Shown piece by piece: positions 17,292 to 25,335 of a stretch of DNA of 64,000 nt (within the stretch, counting starts at the first letter, position 1; the number at the start of each line of letters is the position of its first letter). The DNA is from Deltaproteobacteria bacterium UBA5205. Lineage in GTDB: Bacteria > Desulfobacterota > Syntrophorhabdia > Syntrophorhabdales > Syntrophorhabdaceae. The translations under genes were made by a program, and so were the position numbers. Below the pieces are notes generated by a model, which ran no database searches, was not told where the DNA came from, and saw only the letters and a list, made by a program, of their open reading frames with translations. The stretch lies in NCBI GenBank assembly GCA_002412715.1, contig DHVP01000036.1, positions 1 to 64,000 on the forward strand. Direction: 5' to 3'.

Positions 17292-18137
17292 TCATGCCTC
17301 CGTTAATATGGTGTTGTCTATCAGCCTCGTCTTGCCTATGCGGCATGCTATGGCGAGGACCGCCCTGCCTGCGACCACAGGAACGTCTTCCAGCGTCCCG
17401 GTATCACATATGTCTATATATTCTACTTCAATGCCCTCTTCCTGATGTAGGATATCATCAACGGCTGTTGTGATCGTTTCTGTCTTGCGTTCGCCCTCCT
17501 TTATCAGCTCCTGGGCCCTCCGGAGTGAAGCGCTGATGAGGCGGGCCTTTTTCCTTTCGGTTTCACTGAGGTAGCTGTTCCTCGAGCTCATGGCCATGCC
17601 GTCCGCTTCGCGTACCGTGGGGTAGGGAACTATTTCCACGTCCATATTGAGGTCTTTTACCATTCTTTCGATTACCATCAACTGCTGATAGTCTTTTTGG
17701 CCGAAGACGGCATAGTGGGGTTTGACTATATTGAAGAGCTTTGCCACCACTGTAGCAACTCCGGTAAAATGGCCGATCCTGGATTTTCCGCAGAGATGAT
17801 CTTCAAGCTTGCGGACCTCAATATAGGTAGTAAAACCCTCGGTATACATCTCGCCGTCATCGGGGTAAAAGATGATGTCGGTCTTTTCCTTCCCGAGCAG
17901 GTCCGCATCGCGGTCGAAGTCGCGGGGGTACCGGGAAAGGTCTTCCTTGGGGCCGAATTGTATGGGATTTACGAATATACTGACGATGACGACGTCAGCG
18001 AGTTCGCGGGCCTTCCGTACAAGGGCAAGATGGCCCTCATGGAGGTAACCCATGGTCGGTACGAAGGCAATGCGTTTGTCCTTTCTGAGCTCATCGGAGG
18101 TGCGCTGCATTTCGGGGACGGTACGTATTATTTTCAT
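17292..18137 (-). CDS. panC: Pantothenate synthetase
   Basis: A protein of 281 residues, the usual length. The HIGH-like motif HEGHLALV (near residue 34), the FVNPIQFGPKEDLSRYPR segment near 61-78, FGQKDYQQL near 150 and the KMSKS-like MSSRNSYLSETER near 190 are all present. It condenses pantoate and beta-alanine with ATP to give pantothenate. It begins one base after panB ends and is followed by panD three bases later, a tight operon. Confidence 0.96.
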   Translation of the reverse strand: MKIIRTVPEMQRTSDELRKDKRIAFVPTMGYLHEGHLALVRKARELADVVIVSIFVNPIQFGPKEDLSRYPRDFDRDADLLGKEKTDIIFYPDDGEMYTEGFTTYIEVRKLEDHLCGKSRIGHFTGVATVVAKLFNIVKPHYAVFGQKDYQQLMVIERMVKDLNMDVEIVPYPTVREADGMAMSSRNSYLSETERKKARLISASLRRAQELIKEGERKTETITTAVDDILHQEEGIEVEYIDICDTGTLEDVPVVAGRAVLAIACRIGKTRLIDNTILTEA

Positions 18138-18138
18138 G

Positions 18139-18933
18139 TTAGTGGAAGGATTGGCTGTCGTCGGGAAAATTCCCCGCCGTGACTTCGTTGATATATTCCT
18201 TGACAGCCCTGTCTATCTCCTCGGAAAGATTTAAATATTGTTTCACGAATTTGGGCCGGAAATCGCCCAGAAGGCCTAGCAGGTCGTGTATGACCAGGAC
18301 CTGTCCGTCGCAATCGGGCCCGGCGCCGATTCCAATGGTGGGAATCGACAGCATTTCGGTGATCTCTTTGGCAAGCTGCCTCGGGACGCATTCGAGGACT
18401 ACCATGAAGGCTCCGGCCGCCTCGACAGCCCGTGCGTCGTCCAAGAGTTTCTCGACATCCTTGCCCTTGCCCTGAACCTTGTATCCTCCCATACGGTGGA
18501 TCGACTGCGGGGTAAGGCCGATGTGGGCCACAACAGGGATATCTATGTCGACAATGGCTTTGATCGTGTCGTGCATGTTGACGCCGCCCTCGAGCTTTAC
18601 CGCCTCGGCACCACTTTCCTTGAACATCCTGCCGGCATTGCGTTTCGCCTGCTCGATGCTTTCCTGGTAGGACATAAATGGCATGTCTATTATGAGGAGA
18701 GCCTTTCTGGTGCCTCTGGCAACAGCCCGGGTATGGTGGATCATTTCATCGACAGTGACGGGAATTGTATTGGGATAACCCAGTACGACGGGGCCCACGG
18801 AATCGCCCACAAGGAGGGTATCTACTCCGGCGTTGTCGAGGATCTTCGCCGTGGGATGATCGTAAGCGGTAAGCATGGTGATCTTTTGCTTACCTTTCAT
18901 TCCTCTGAGCACCGGTACGGTTATCTTGTCCAT
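18139..18933 (-). CDS. panB: Ketopantoate hydroxymethyltransferase
   Basis: A protein of 264 residues. Family motifs are complete: MLTAYDHPTAKILD near residue 20, LVGDSVGPVVLGYPNT near 40, the HTRAV region, and AHIGLTPQSIHRMGGYKVQGK near 136-156. It makes ketopantoate from 2-oxoisovalerate and methylene-tetrahydrofolate, the first committed step to pantothenate. The ATG at 18933 has no good ribosome site (AGAG at best), and a terminator-like hairpin ends only about 15 bases upstream, suggesting regulated expression of the whole pan operon. Confidence 0.96.
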   Translation of the reverse strand: MDKITVPVLRGMKGKQKITMLTAYDHPTAKILDNAGVDTLLVGDSVGPVVLGYPNTIPVTVDEMIHHTRAVARGTRKALLIIDMPFMSYQESIEQAKRNAGRMFKESGAEAVKLEGGVNMHDTIKAIVDIDIPVVAHIGLTPQSIHRMGGYKVQGKGKDVEKLLDDARAVEAAGAFMVVLECVPRQLAKEITEMLSIPTIGIGAGPDCDGQVLVIHDLLGLLGDFRPKFVKQYLNLSEEIDRAVKEYINEVTAGNFPDDSQSFH

Positions 18934-18943
18934 AGTAGTCTCT

Positions 18944-18980
18944 AAAACAAAAAAACCTTCTGAACTCGTATCAGAAGGTT
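18944..18980 (-). terminator. Intrinsic terminator or attenuator just upstream of panB
   Basis: On the minus strand AACCTTCTGA pairs perfectly with TCAGAAGGTT around a 7-base loop, followed directly by a T-run and further T-rich sequence. The run ends about 15 bases before the panB start. A GGAAGG segment just upstream (18995-19000 on the plus strand reads CCTTCC) could pair with CCTTCT of the first arm and prevent the hairpin. It may simply end the zinc-ribbon transcript, but no panB promoter fits in the remaining gap. Confidence 0.7.
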
Positions 18981-19123
18981 ATCATTGTTTCACGCCTTCC
19001 GTCTCGGTCCAGTTGTTAAGGATCCAAGCGGTATCCGGTAATATGAAACACCCAATCCCGGAAAATGTCAATATCTATTTCTACCGGAGGCGGCTGGTGT
19101 CTTCCCGCCCCCGGAAAGGATGC

Positions 19124-19318
19124 CTAAGCCCCCTTGTTCTTAAACTCATCATACCGCATCATTGCGACAAAAGCCTCTTCGTCGTCAAGGAACTCATCGT
19201 AGCTGAGCTCCTTCGCAACCTGGCTGCTGCCGCAATTGGGGCAGAATAATTCAGGTACTTCACCATCGAGAAAAGAGTATCCGCACAGTTTGCAGACATA
19301 TTCGTCGGGTATTCTCAC
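19124..19318 (-). CDS. Rubredoxin-like zinc-ribbon small protein
   Basis: A protein of 64 residues. Four cysteines in two knuckles (C9, C12, C26, C29; CKLCGY and CPNCGS) form a rubredoxin- or zinc-ribbon-type metal site, followed by an acidic helical tail. Such domains bind zinc or iron and are found at the end of rubrerythrins or as free small proteins in anaerobes. The function is unknown. It has its own promoter candidate upstream and lies between the MBL gene and the pan operon. Confidence 0.75.
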   Translation of the reverse strand: MRIPDEYVCKLCGYSFLDGEVPELFCPNCGSSQVAKELSYDEFLDDEEAFVAMMRYDEFKNKGA

Positions 19319-19345
19319 TGTTCCTCCTATGAAACTGACACTTCA

Positions 19346-19373
19346 AATATATACCTACGGGGGGAATTGTCAA
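19346..19373 (-). promoter_or_regulatory. Sigma-70-type promoter for the zinc-ribbon gene
   Basis: On the minus strand: consensus TTGACA (19368-19373), a 16-base spacer and TATATT (19346-19351), 28 bases before the start codon at 19318. The -35 box overlaps a 7-base inverted repeat (ATTGTCA-A-TGACAAT, 19366-19380), a possible operator. Confidence 0.65.
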
Positions 19374-19392
19374 TGACAATCGTAGCCCCGGT

Positions 19393-20046
19393 TTAAAAGA
19401 ACTCACCCATGATCATCGTAAAGTTCTTTTGTATCATATCCTTTCCCCTTACCGCCTCTCCGTGACCGGGGATAAGGTATTCTATATCCAGCGAAGCGAG
19501 CCTTGTAATACTGTGCGCCAGCGCCTCCATATTCCCGCCGGGAAGGTCGGTCCTCCCCACACCCATGTAGAAGACGGTGTCGCCCGATATGAGCAGTTTC
19601 TTCTCCTCACAGTAGAGGCACAGCGAACCCGGGGAATGACCAGGGGTAAGAAGTACCTGGAAACGTGTGTCACCGATGTCAAGCGTTCCTTCGTTGAGGT
19701 AGAAGGAATAGGGCTTTTTCGGAATTTCGCAGCCCGTCATCAGGTAGAGTTCTTTCCCGCTGTCGTTGAGGTAGTCGAACTCGGCCTTACCTATCGCCCT
19801 CATTGTCTCTTTGTCGAAGGCGTCCGCCGCTTCGATATGGTCGGGATGGCTGTGAGTGCCGATGACGAGCTTTACGGACTCTATCCTCTTGCCGTCTTTA
19901 GCCATGCCGTTGACTACATTTCCCAGGAAATTCTTGTGTCCCGGGTCGATGAGAGTCGGAACGGGCCCATCGATAAACACCGTATTGCAGTTGTTTGCCT
20001 CGTACGAGACCCAGGGAATAACGTAAATGTTGTCGATGAAATTCAT
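19393..20046 (-). CDS. Metallo-beta-lactamase-fold hydrolase
   Basis: A protein of 217 residues of the glyoxalase II-like MBL group. The zinc motif is THSHPDH (H65, H67, D69, H70); LTPGHSPGSLCLY, SGDTVFYMGVGRTD and LIPGHGE give the remaining ligands. The SGDTVFxxGVGRTDLPGG sequence is typical of glyoxalase II and persulfide dioxygenase relatives. The start at 20046 overlaps the stop of the PP-loop gene as ATGA; an upstream in-frame start would lie inside that gene. Co-transcribed with the PP-loop ATPase and the DUF39 enzyme, so a role with a thiol or persulfide is conceivable but unproven. Confidence 0.85.
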   Translation of the reverse strand: MNFIDNIYVIPWVSYEANNCNTVFIDGPVPTLIDPGHKNFLGNVVNGMAKDGKRIESVKLVIGTHSHPDHIEAADAFDKETMRAIGKAEFDYLNDSGKELYLMTGCEIPKKPYSFYLNEGTLDIGDTRFQVLLTPGHSPGSLCLYCEEKKLLISGDTVFYMGVGRTDLPGGNMEALAHSITRLASLDIEYLIPGHGEAVRGKDMIQKNFTMIMGEFF

Positions 20047-21047
20047 GCTGTCTCCTGCTGCACCAATAAGGCGTCGCTGTCGATTTCTTCCGCCTGAAAG
20101 CAAAAAGTCCTCTGTGTACCGTCGTTTATCTCCACGCTTGCGGTCTGAGGTACATCCCTGCCGTACCGGGCGAGGATGCGGGCCGACAGGAGAAGCATAT
20201 CTTCGTCGGGCGCCTCGGCTTTCAGGATACCCCGGGGACCCCTGAAATCGATGGGGTTCAGGGTGATGTACGGACTTTCCTTAAGCATACCCAGCTGTTC
20301 GTTTTCTCTCTCATTCCTCGCTACTACAAGTTTGGCGGAGGCGCAAAGCCTGAAGTGCCGCCCCATGGTCAGGAGTTCGATGTCCTGTGTCGTATAGGCC
20401 TTGTCTGTGGCCATGAGGTCTTTGAGTTTCATTGAGAAGATGGGGTCCGTGAGCAGACATCCTCCGCCGGGAAGGTCAAACTCGGTGAGCTTGAAAGTCT
20501 CGACGAGTTTATATTGCTCCTGGCGCGACCTGCCGGCGATATCGAGAAGCTTTTCGCGGTCGATGATGCCTTCCTGTTCGGGGATGCTTGCAGGAAAAAG
20601 CCTGGCGGACAGAGGTCTCACGATAAGACCCTGGAGCTCGCTGCGCTTCTCGATGAGCTCTATGGCATTTCGGCGCTGAGACATCGGCCTCTGTCCCAGG
20701 ACCTCCCCGGTCACGACGAATGATGCATCGAGTTCGGTAAGAAGTTCTTTCGTGAGCCGGAGCATGTAGATCCTGCAATCGATGCAGGGGTTCATGTTCT
20801 TTCCGTATCCATAGCGCGGGTTCTTTATGATCTCTATGTAGTCGTCGCCCTTGTTCTTTGTGATGATCTCTATGCCAAGTTCTTCGGCAGTGCGCAACGC
20901 CTTGTGACCGCGCTGTTTGTCCCGTTTGCTCGCGAAAATGGAGCTGAAATGGAGTCCGATCACTTCGATGCCCTGATCGACGATAAGCTTCGTTGCGACG
21001 GCACTGTCAAGGCCGCCGGATATGAGTGATATGGCGCGTTTCTTCAT
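20043..21047 (-). CDS. PP-loop ATP pyrophosphatase, ThiI/MnmA-like
   Basis: A protein of 334 residues. The PP-loop SGGLDS (residues 10-15) binds ATP and activates a substrate by adenylation. NPCIDCR near residue 88 gives a CxxC pair, and a second Cys sits in PGGGCLLTD near 202, a layout used for sulfur transfer in tRNA thiolases. The C-terminal third (ITLNPIDFRGPRG onwards) resembles the extra domain of archaeal-type ThiI/MnmA relatives. A tRNA-thiolation-like or other sulfur-transfer role is likely; the substrate is unknown. It lies 32 bases after the DUF39 homocysteine enzyme and overlaps the MBL gene by four bases. Confidence 0.8.
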   Translation of the reverse strand: MKKRAISLISGGLDSAVATKLIVDQGIEVIGLHFSSIFASKRDKQRGHKALRTAEELGIEIITKNKGDDYIEIIKNPRYGYGKNMNPCIDCRIYMLRLTKELLTELDASFVVTGEVLGQRPMSQRRNAIELIEKRSELQGLIVRPLSARLFPASIPEQEGIIDREKLLDIAGRSRQEQYKLVETFKLTEFDLPGGGCLLTDPIFSMKLKDLMATDKAYTTQDIELLTMGRHFRLCASAKLVVARNERENEQLGMLKESPYITLNPIDFRGPRGILKAEAPDEDMLLLSARILARYGRDVPQTASVEINDGTQRTFCFQAEEIDSDALLVQQETA

Positions 21048-21079
21048 CTGCCTTGTCTGCTGGAACTCCCCGAGGGGGT

Positions 21080-22291
21080 CTATTGCATTTCCTCCGGTGT
21101 CCGTTCGTCAAGCGTGACAAGACTGATCCCCGAGTCCACCCCCGGCAGCGGCTCTACGGGATTGGTGAGCAGGAAACTGCCCGTTTCCACCCACGTCTTC
21201 AATGCGGAGGCTATCTCCCGGGCTTTCGAATAGCTTGAAATAGGAAAGGTGGGCACATCCTTTCCCTTGACGTTTATCTTCCCCGACTTCAACTGGGCGT
21301 ACGTGACCTCACAGAGGCTTGCCGGTATCCGCTGGGGATAATCTGAGGAGTAGTCCACCACCTGTGCGTAGAAATCCTGGTCGCTTCGGGAGGTGAAGAA
21401 CGCCATCTCTTCGTCGAGAACAGGTATGGGGATGCCGAGGCCCACGAACATCGTCGGGCCGTAGCCAAGGAAGCTTGCACCCTTGAGATAATTGCCGGAC
21501 ATCTGTTTGGCATCGCCGATGACGGCAAGAGTGCCGGCGCCGCCTTTGGGCAGTCCCTCGGGTGTGCGGGCCGCACAGGGGTTGTGCTGCGTCCCCTGCC
21601 ACGCCACGTAGCCCACACCGCCTCCGAGAAAGATCCGGGTACCTATCCCGATGGTCCTGTACTTAGGGTCCTTGAGAAGAGGTGATAATTGGCCCGCACT
21701 GGAGTAATGGGCGCTTCCGAGATTCGGCTTGATGACCCCCATGTAGGTGTGGATGACCCTCTGGGATACATTGACACCCACGTTGTAGTTCTGATAAGCG
21801 TTTCTGGGGCTGTATATATAGGCCTCGTTGACAGTTTCCTTGTTGATAAAGGTCTCGATCTTTTTCCTCGGATAGCAGTCCGTACCGAATGCGGTAGCAT
21901 CGAGCCTGATGGGCTTGCCGCTCACGAATTCTTCTATGACGTGCCCGCCGCCGTATTTGAAAGCACCTGGATAGACCGTATTGCGGGGATCGTTGTCGGG
22001 CATGGAGGTTGCGCCCAGGTAGATGTCGACGGCGGCTATTCCGCAATATGCCGGGACATCGTTGAGATAACACTTCCCTCCACCGACCTTTATCCTTGGC
22101 TTGGAGTGGCCAAGGTTCATGAACATACCGCTCGAGCACATGGGGCCGAAAGTTCCCGTTGTGACGACGTCGACCTGCTGCGCGGCCTTTTTCGTCCCGT
22201 TGTTCTTCACTATTTCTACCATTTCATCGGCAGTCACCACGACGACTTTGCCCTTTTTTATTTTTTCATTTATCTCGGCGATACTCTTCAA
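21080..22291 (-). CDS. DUF39 homocysteine biosynthesis protein
   Basis: A protein of 403 residues of the HcyBio/DUF39 family, which in methanogens and some sulfate reducers takes part in making homocysteine from aspartate semialdehyde and sulfide. Family motifs visible are TTGTFGPMCSSGMFMNLGH, GGKCYLNDVPAYCGIAAVDIYLGA, GTDCYPRKK, and GYVAWQGTQHNPCAAR. Cys52 and Cys139 are in places conserved in the family as sulfur-handling residues. The partner ferredoxin/NIL-domain protein often encoded next to it is not in this window. The gene leads a probable operon with the PP-loop ATPase and MBL hydrolase. Confidence 0.88.
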   Translation of the reverse strand: MKSIAEINEKIKKGKVVVVTADEMVEIVKNNGTKKAAQQVDVVTTGTFGPMCSSGMFMNLGHSKPRIKVGGGKCYLNDVPAYCGIAAVDIYLGATSMPDNDPRNTVYPGAFKYGGGHVIEEFVSGKPIRLDATAFGTDCYPRKKIETFINKETVNEAYIYSPRNAYQNYNVGVNVSQRVIHTYMGVIKPNLGSAHYSSAGQLSPLLKDPKYRTIGIGTRIFLGGGVGYVAWQGTQHNPCAARTPEGLPKGGAGTLAVIGDAKQMSGNYLKGASFLGYGPTMFVGLGIPIPVLDEEMAFFTSRSDQDFYAQVVDYSSDYPQRIPASLCEVTYAQLKSGKINVKGKDVPTFPISSYSKAREIASALKTWVETGSFLLTNPVEPLPGVDSGISLVTLDERTPEEMQ

Positions 22292-22340
22292 TCTGTCCTC
22301 CCTCGAACATCACGCGAATCCAGCTTCTGTGGCTGAAAGA

Positions 22341-22384
22341 GTCCGGCCGAACGTAAAAATGCCGGACGAACCGTACATATTATA
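22341..22384 (-). promoter_or_regulatory. -10 box and leader hairpin before the DUF39 gene
   Basis: A consensus TATAAT on the minus strand (22379-22384) with only a poor -35. Downstream in the presumed leader, GTCCGGC (22341-22347) pairs with GCCGGAC (22361-22367). Together they suggest a separate promoter for DUF39 after tsaB. Confidence 0.4.
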
Positions 22385-22412
22385 CACTAATTCGGGCCCT
22401 TTTTTTACTCTT

Positions 22413-23102
22413 TTAATCGATGGTTACGTTGAACTTGATCTCCGCTTCGGAACGTCTACCATAGATGGGTTTGAAGGTGTGGGCGCTGCCTGTGTCAGTG
22501 GCTGTGAGCCTTTCGTCGACGAGGATGCGGCCCCGGACATGGTCGAACTCGTCGTGAACAATGGATACACCCTCAAGACCCGAGAGGTGCTTCTCGCAGA
22601 GCCTCGAACCTGTACCGAAACAGATACAGGGGGTCCTGACCATCCCGGCTACCTCAACGGGTTTCATGGCCCCGTAACCGGTGAGCCTCGAGATAGTCCC
22701 TTTTTCCACATGGTACAGGGACAAAAAGACCTCGGACTTTTTCGCGTCCAGGAGAGGGCAGAGGTAAAAACCGTCGCGGTCCGCAAGGGCGAAGGCAAGG
22801 GCGTCCAGGGTGGGAATACCCTTGATAGGTATCCCGGTGGCCGCATGTATACCTTTGCAGAAGGCCAGAGCGACCCGTATTCCGGTGAATGAACCCGGCC
22901 CCAGGGTGACGATGAGATCCGTCACGCCCTCAATGGAGTGACCGTTGGCCGCGAGGATCCCCGCAACCTTCTCGGGCAGTATCTGCGACGGGGACCGCGC
23001 TTCCTTGATCCTGAGTTCGTCTATGAAACCGTCCGGCCCTGCCAGCGCAAGCGTAAGGTGATCGATGGAATTATCGATGGCAAGGGAGAGTCTATTTGCC
23101 AT
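22413..23102 (-). CDS. tsaB: tRNA threonylcarbamoyladenosine biosynthesis protein TsaB
   Basis: About 229 residues. It begins NRLSLAIDNSIDHLTLAL, the ASKHA-fold opening, and has the TsaB motif VTLGPGSFTGIRVALAFCKG near residue 70. TsaB works with TsaD and TsaE to make t6A37 on ANN-decoding tRNAs. The ATG at 23102 overlaps the end of rseP by 11 bases; an earlier start would run further into rseP. It is the last gene of the rpsB-to-tsaB run; a 121-base gap with promoter signs separates it from the DUF39 gene. Confidence 0.9.
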   Translation of the reverse strand: MANRLSLAIDNSIDHLTLALAGPDGFIDELRIKEARSPSQILPEKVAGILAANGHSIEGVTDLIVTLGPGSFTGIRVALAFCKGIHAATGIPIKGIPTLDALAFALADRDGFYLCPLLDAKKSEVFLSLYHVEKGTISRLTGYGAMKPVEVAGMVRTPCICFGTGSRLCEKHLSGLEGVSIVHDEFDHVRGRILVDERLTATDTGSAHTFKPIYGRRSEAEIKFNVTID

Positions 23103-24174
23103 GAAAATATTTGCCGAAATCGAAGATCCTGTCGAAATCGTTGTAGAAGGCAAAGACCATTATGAGAAGGAGTATGACCAATCCCACGGTCTGGGCAACC
23201 TCCTGCACCTTTTGCGAAATCTTCCTGCGTGTGACGATTTCGATGGCGTTGAAAAGGATATGCCCTCCATCGAGCACCGGGATGGGCAACAGGTTGATGA
23301 TTCCCAGATTGATGCTGATCAGGGCAAAGAAGAAAACGAAATCACCGATTCCTTTTTTTGCTCTCTTGCTCGCTTCCTGGAAAATAAGGACAGGTCCGCC
23401 TATATTCTTGGGTGAAATGCTCCCCTGAATTATCTTTACGATCCCCACAACCGTTATCCGGGAGTACTCCCAGGTCATATAGAACGATAGCCCGACAGCC
23501 TTGCCGGGGGATTGCCTTCTTTTTATGACCTCGTCAGACCTTTCTATGCCCAGTATCTTGCGCTTGTAAGGCTCACCAAAAATATCCTTTTCCTCGATGC
23601 TCATGGGTTTGACGGTAAGATTGACCTCGGTGCCCGCGCGATCGATGGTAACTTCTACGGTGTCCCCCCGTGCCTGATCGATGCTCGATGCAATGTCAAG
23701 GAATTCCTTTATTTCCTTACCGTCGATCTTTGCGATGATATCGCCTGCCTTGATGCCGGCCGCCTGCGCAGGCGTGTTTTCGGCAACCTTCCCGACTTTG
23801 GCGGACGGGACGTTATAGCCGATGATGGAGACGAAATAAAAGACGAAAAGGGCAAGGAGGATGTTGAACAGGGGACCGGCAACGGCGATGAGTATCCTGA
23901 CGTAGGGTGGTTGATGAGAAAAAGACCGTGGTTTATCTTCTTCGGCAATTTCCTCGTCCGGCGATTCGCCGAGGAGTTTTACGTAGCCGCCCATGGGAAC
24001 GGCCGAGATTGCGTATTCTGTCTCCCCCCTGGTGAAGCGAAAAAGCTTCTTCCCAAAACCGATGGAGAAGGTGAGGATCTTGATGTTGAAGAGCCTCGCC
24101 ACAAGAAAATGCCCGAACTCATGCACCAGAATGAGCAATGCAAGGGCAATAAGAAAGTACAAAAAGGAAATCAT
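23092..24174 (-). CDS. rseP: Site-2 intramembrane zinc metalloprotease RseP
   Basis: A protein of 360 residues. HEFGH at 18-22 in the first membrane helix is the zinc HExxH motif, and the NLLPIPVLDGGH segment near residue 300 holds the third ligand. One PDZ domain lies between (about 115-200, VAENTPAQAAGIKAGDII). E. coli RseP is about 450 residues with two PDZ domains; the single-PDZ form is common outside gammaproteobacteria. It cleaves anti-sigma factors and signal-peptide remnants in the inner membrane. The start overlaps the dxr stop as ATGA. Confidence 0.95.
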   Translation of the reverse strand: MISFLYFLIALALLILVHEFGHFLVARLFNIKILTFSIGFGKKLFRFTRGETEYAISAVPMGGYVKLLGESPDEEIAEEDKPRSFSHQPPYVRILIAVAGPLFNILLALFVFYFVSIIGYNVPSAKVGKVAENTPAQAAGIKAGDIIAKIDGKEIKEFLDIASSIDQARGDTVEVTIDRAGTEVNLTVKPMSIEEKDIFGEPYKRKILGIERSDEVIKRRQSPGKAVGLSFYMTWEYSRITVVGIVKIIQGSISPKNIGGPVLIFQEASKRAKKGIGDFVFFFALISINLGIINLLPIPVLDGGHILFNAIEIVTRRKISQKVQEVAQTVGLVILLLIMVFAFYNDFDRIFDFGKYFHGK

Positions 24175-25331
24175 AATTTTTTTCGTCCTGTGTCAGTTAT
24201 TTTAGTCATTGCAATCTCTCTTGTCCAGGAAGCGATCCGGTGGACCTGATCGACGCTGTCTATGACGGGTTCACCGGGATCCTCCGCGAGTGTTTCAGCT
24301 ACCACCCGGGGTATATCGGTGAATCCGATCCTGCCTTCGATGAAGGCCTGTGCGGCCACCTCGTTGGATACATTGAAAGCGATCAAGGCACTGTCGCCCG
24401 CCGCGAGAGCTTCGTAGGCCAACCGGATGGAAGGAAAGCGCTTGAGGTCCGGCGGATGGAAGGTGAGTTTTGTAAGCTCATCGAGACGGAGAGGGGAAAA
24501 GGGCAGGACAATGCGTTGTTTGCCGTTCAGCGCATAAGCTATGGGGATTTTCATATCCGGGCAGGCCATGTACGCGAGAAACGAATTATCCGCAAGCTCG
24601 ACGATGCCGTGGACGATGCTTTCCGGGTGGACAAGGGTCTTTATCCTTTCAGGCTCAAGGTCGAACAGCCATCGTGCCTCTATGATCTCAAGCCCCTTGT
24701 TCATGAGGGTTGCGGAATCCAGCGTGATCTTCTGCCCCATTTTCCAGGTGGGATGGTTCATGGCCTCGGAGAGCCCGACCTTTTCCAGGGCGCGCCTGCT
24801 GTGCTTTCTGAAAGGGCCGCCCGATGCGGTAATGATGACAGCCTTGATCTCTTGGCGGTCTATCCCGCTGAGGAGCTGATAAAGTGCTGAATGTTCGCTG
24901 TCGACAGGTATCAGTTCGGCCGATCCTTCGGCAAGGAGCCTCCTGATGATCCTTCCTGCCATGACCAGGCTTTCCTTGTTGGCCAGTGCAAGGGTCTTCC
25001 CGCACTTCAATGTTTCGATGGTGGGTTCGAGACCGATGCTGCCCGGCAGGGCGTTGACCACGACGGCGGCATCGGAGCGAACCATCTCCTTCATGCCTTC
25101 AATGCCGCTGTAAAGGCGCGCTCCCGACGCAATTACGGTGTCTTTTCGATGTTCGTCGAACACGCAGACTTCCCGGGGCTTGAATCGGGCTATCTGTTCG
25201 TTGAGGAGAGCGACATTGTTTCCGCAGGCGAGGCCCTGAACCTCGAAAGATTCGGGATCGTTGGCGATGACTTCGAGTGTCGCTGTGCCGATAGAGCCTG
25301 TCGAGCCCAATATGAGGATCTTTTTCTTCAT
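24171..25331 (-). CDS. dxr: 1-deoxy-D-xylulose 5-phosphate reductoisomerase
   Basis: A protein of 386 residues. The NADPH-binding GSTGSIG lies at 8-14, and the catalytic region has NKESLVMAG near 120, VDSEHSALYQ near 148, ITASGGPFR near 173 and MGQKITLDSATLMNKGLEIIEA near 205. It makes MEP from DXP, the committed step of non-mevalonate isoprenoid synthesis. The start at 25331 (ATGAAGAAAAAG) was chosen because the sequence before it in the same frame lies inside cdsA and lacks family similarity. Four bases separate it from cdsA. Confidence 0.96.
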   Translation of the reverse strand: MKKKILILGSTGSIGTATLEVIANDPESFEVQGLACGNNVALLNEQIARFKPREVCVFDEHRKDTVIASGARLYSGIEGMKEMVRSDAAVVVNALPGSIGLEPTIETLKCGKTLALANKESLVMAGRIIRRLLAEGSAELIPVDSEHSALYQLLSGIDRQEIKAVIITASGGPFRKHSRRALEKVGLSEAMNHPTWKMGQKITLDSATLMNKGLEIIEARWLFDLEPERIKTLVHPESIVHGIVELADNSFLAYMACPDMKIPIAYALNGKQRIVLPFSPLRLDELTKLTFHPPDLKRFPSIRLAYEALAAGDSALIAFNVSNEVAAQAFIEGRIGFTDIPRVVAETLAEDPGEPVIDSVDQVHRIASWTREIAMTKITDTGRKKL

Positions 25332-25335
25332 AATA

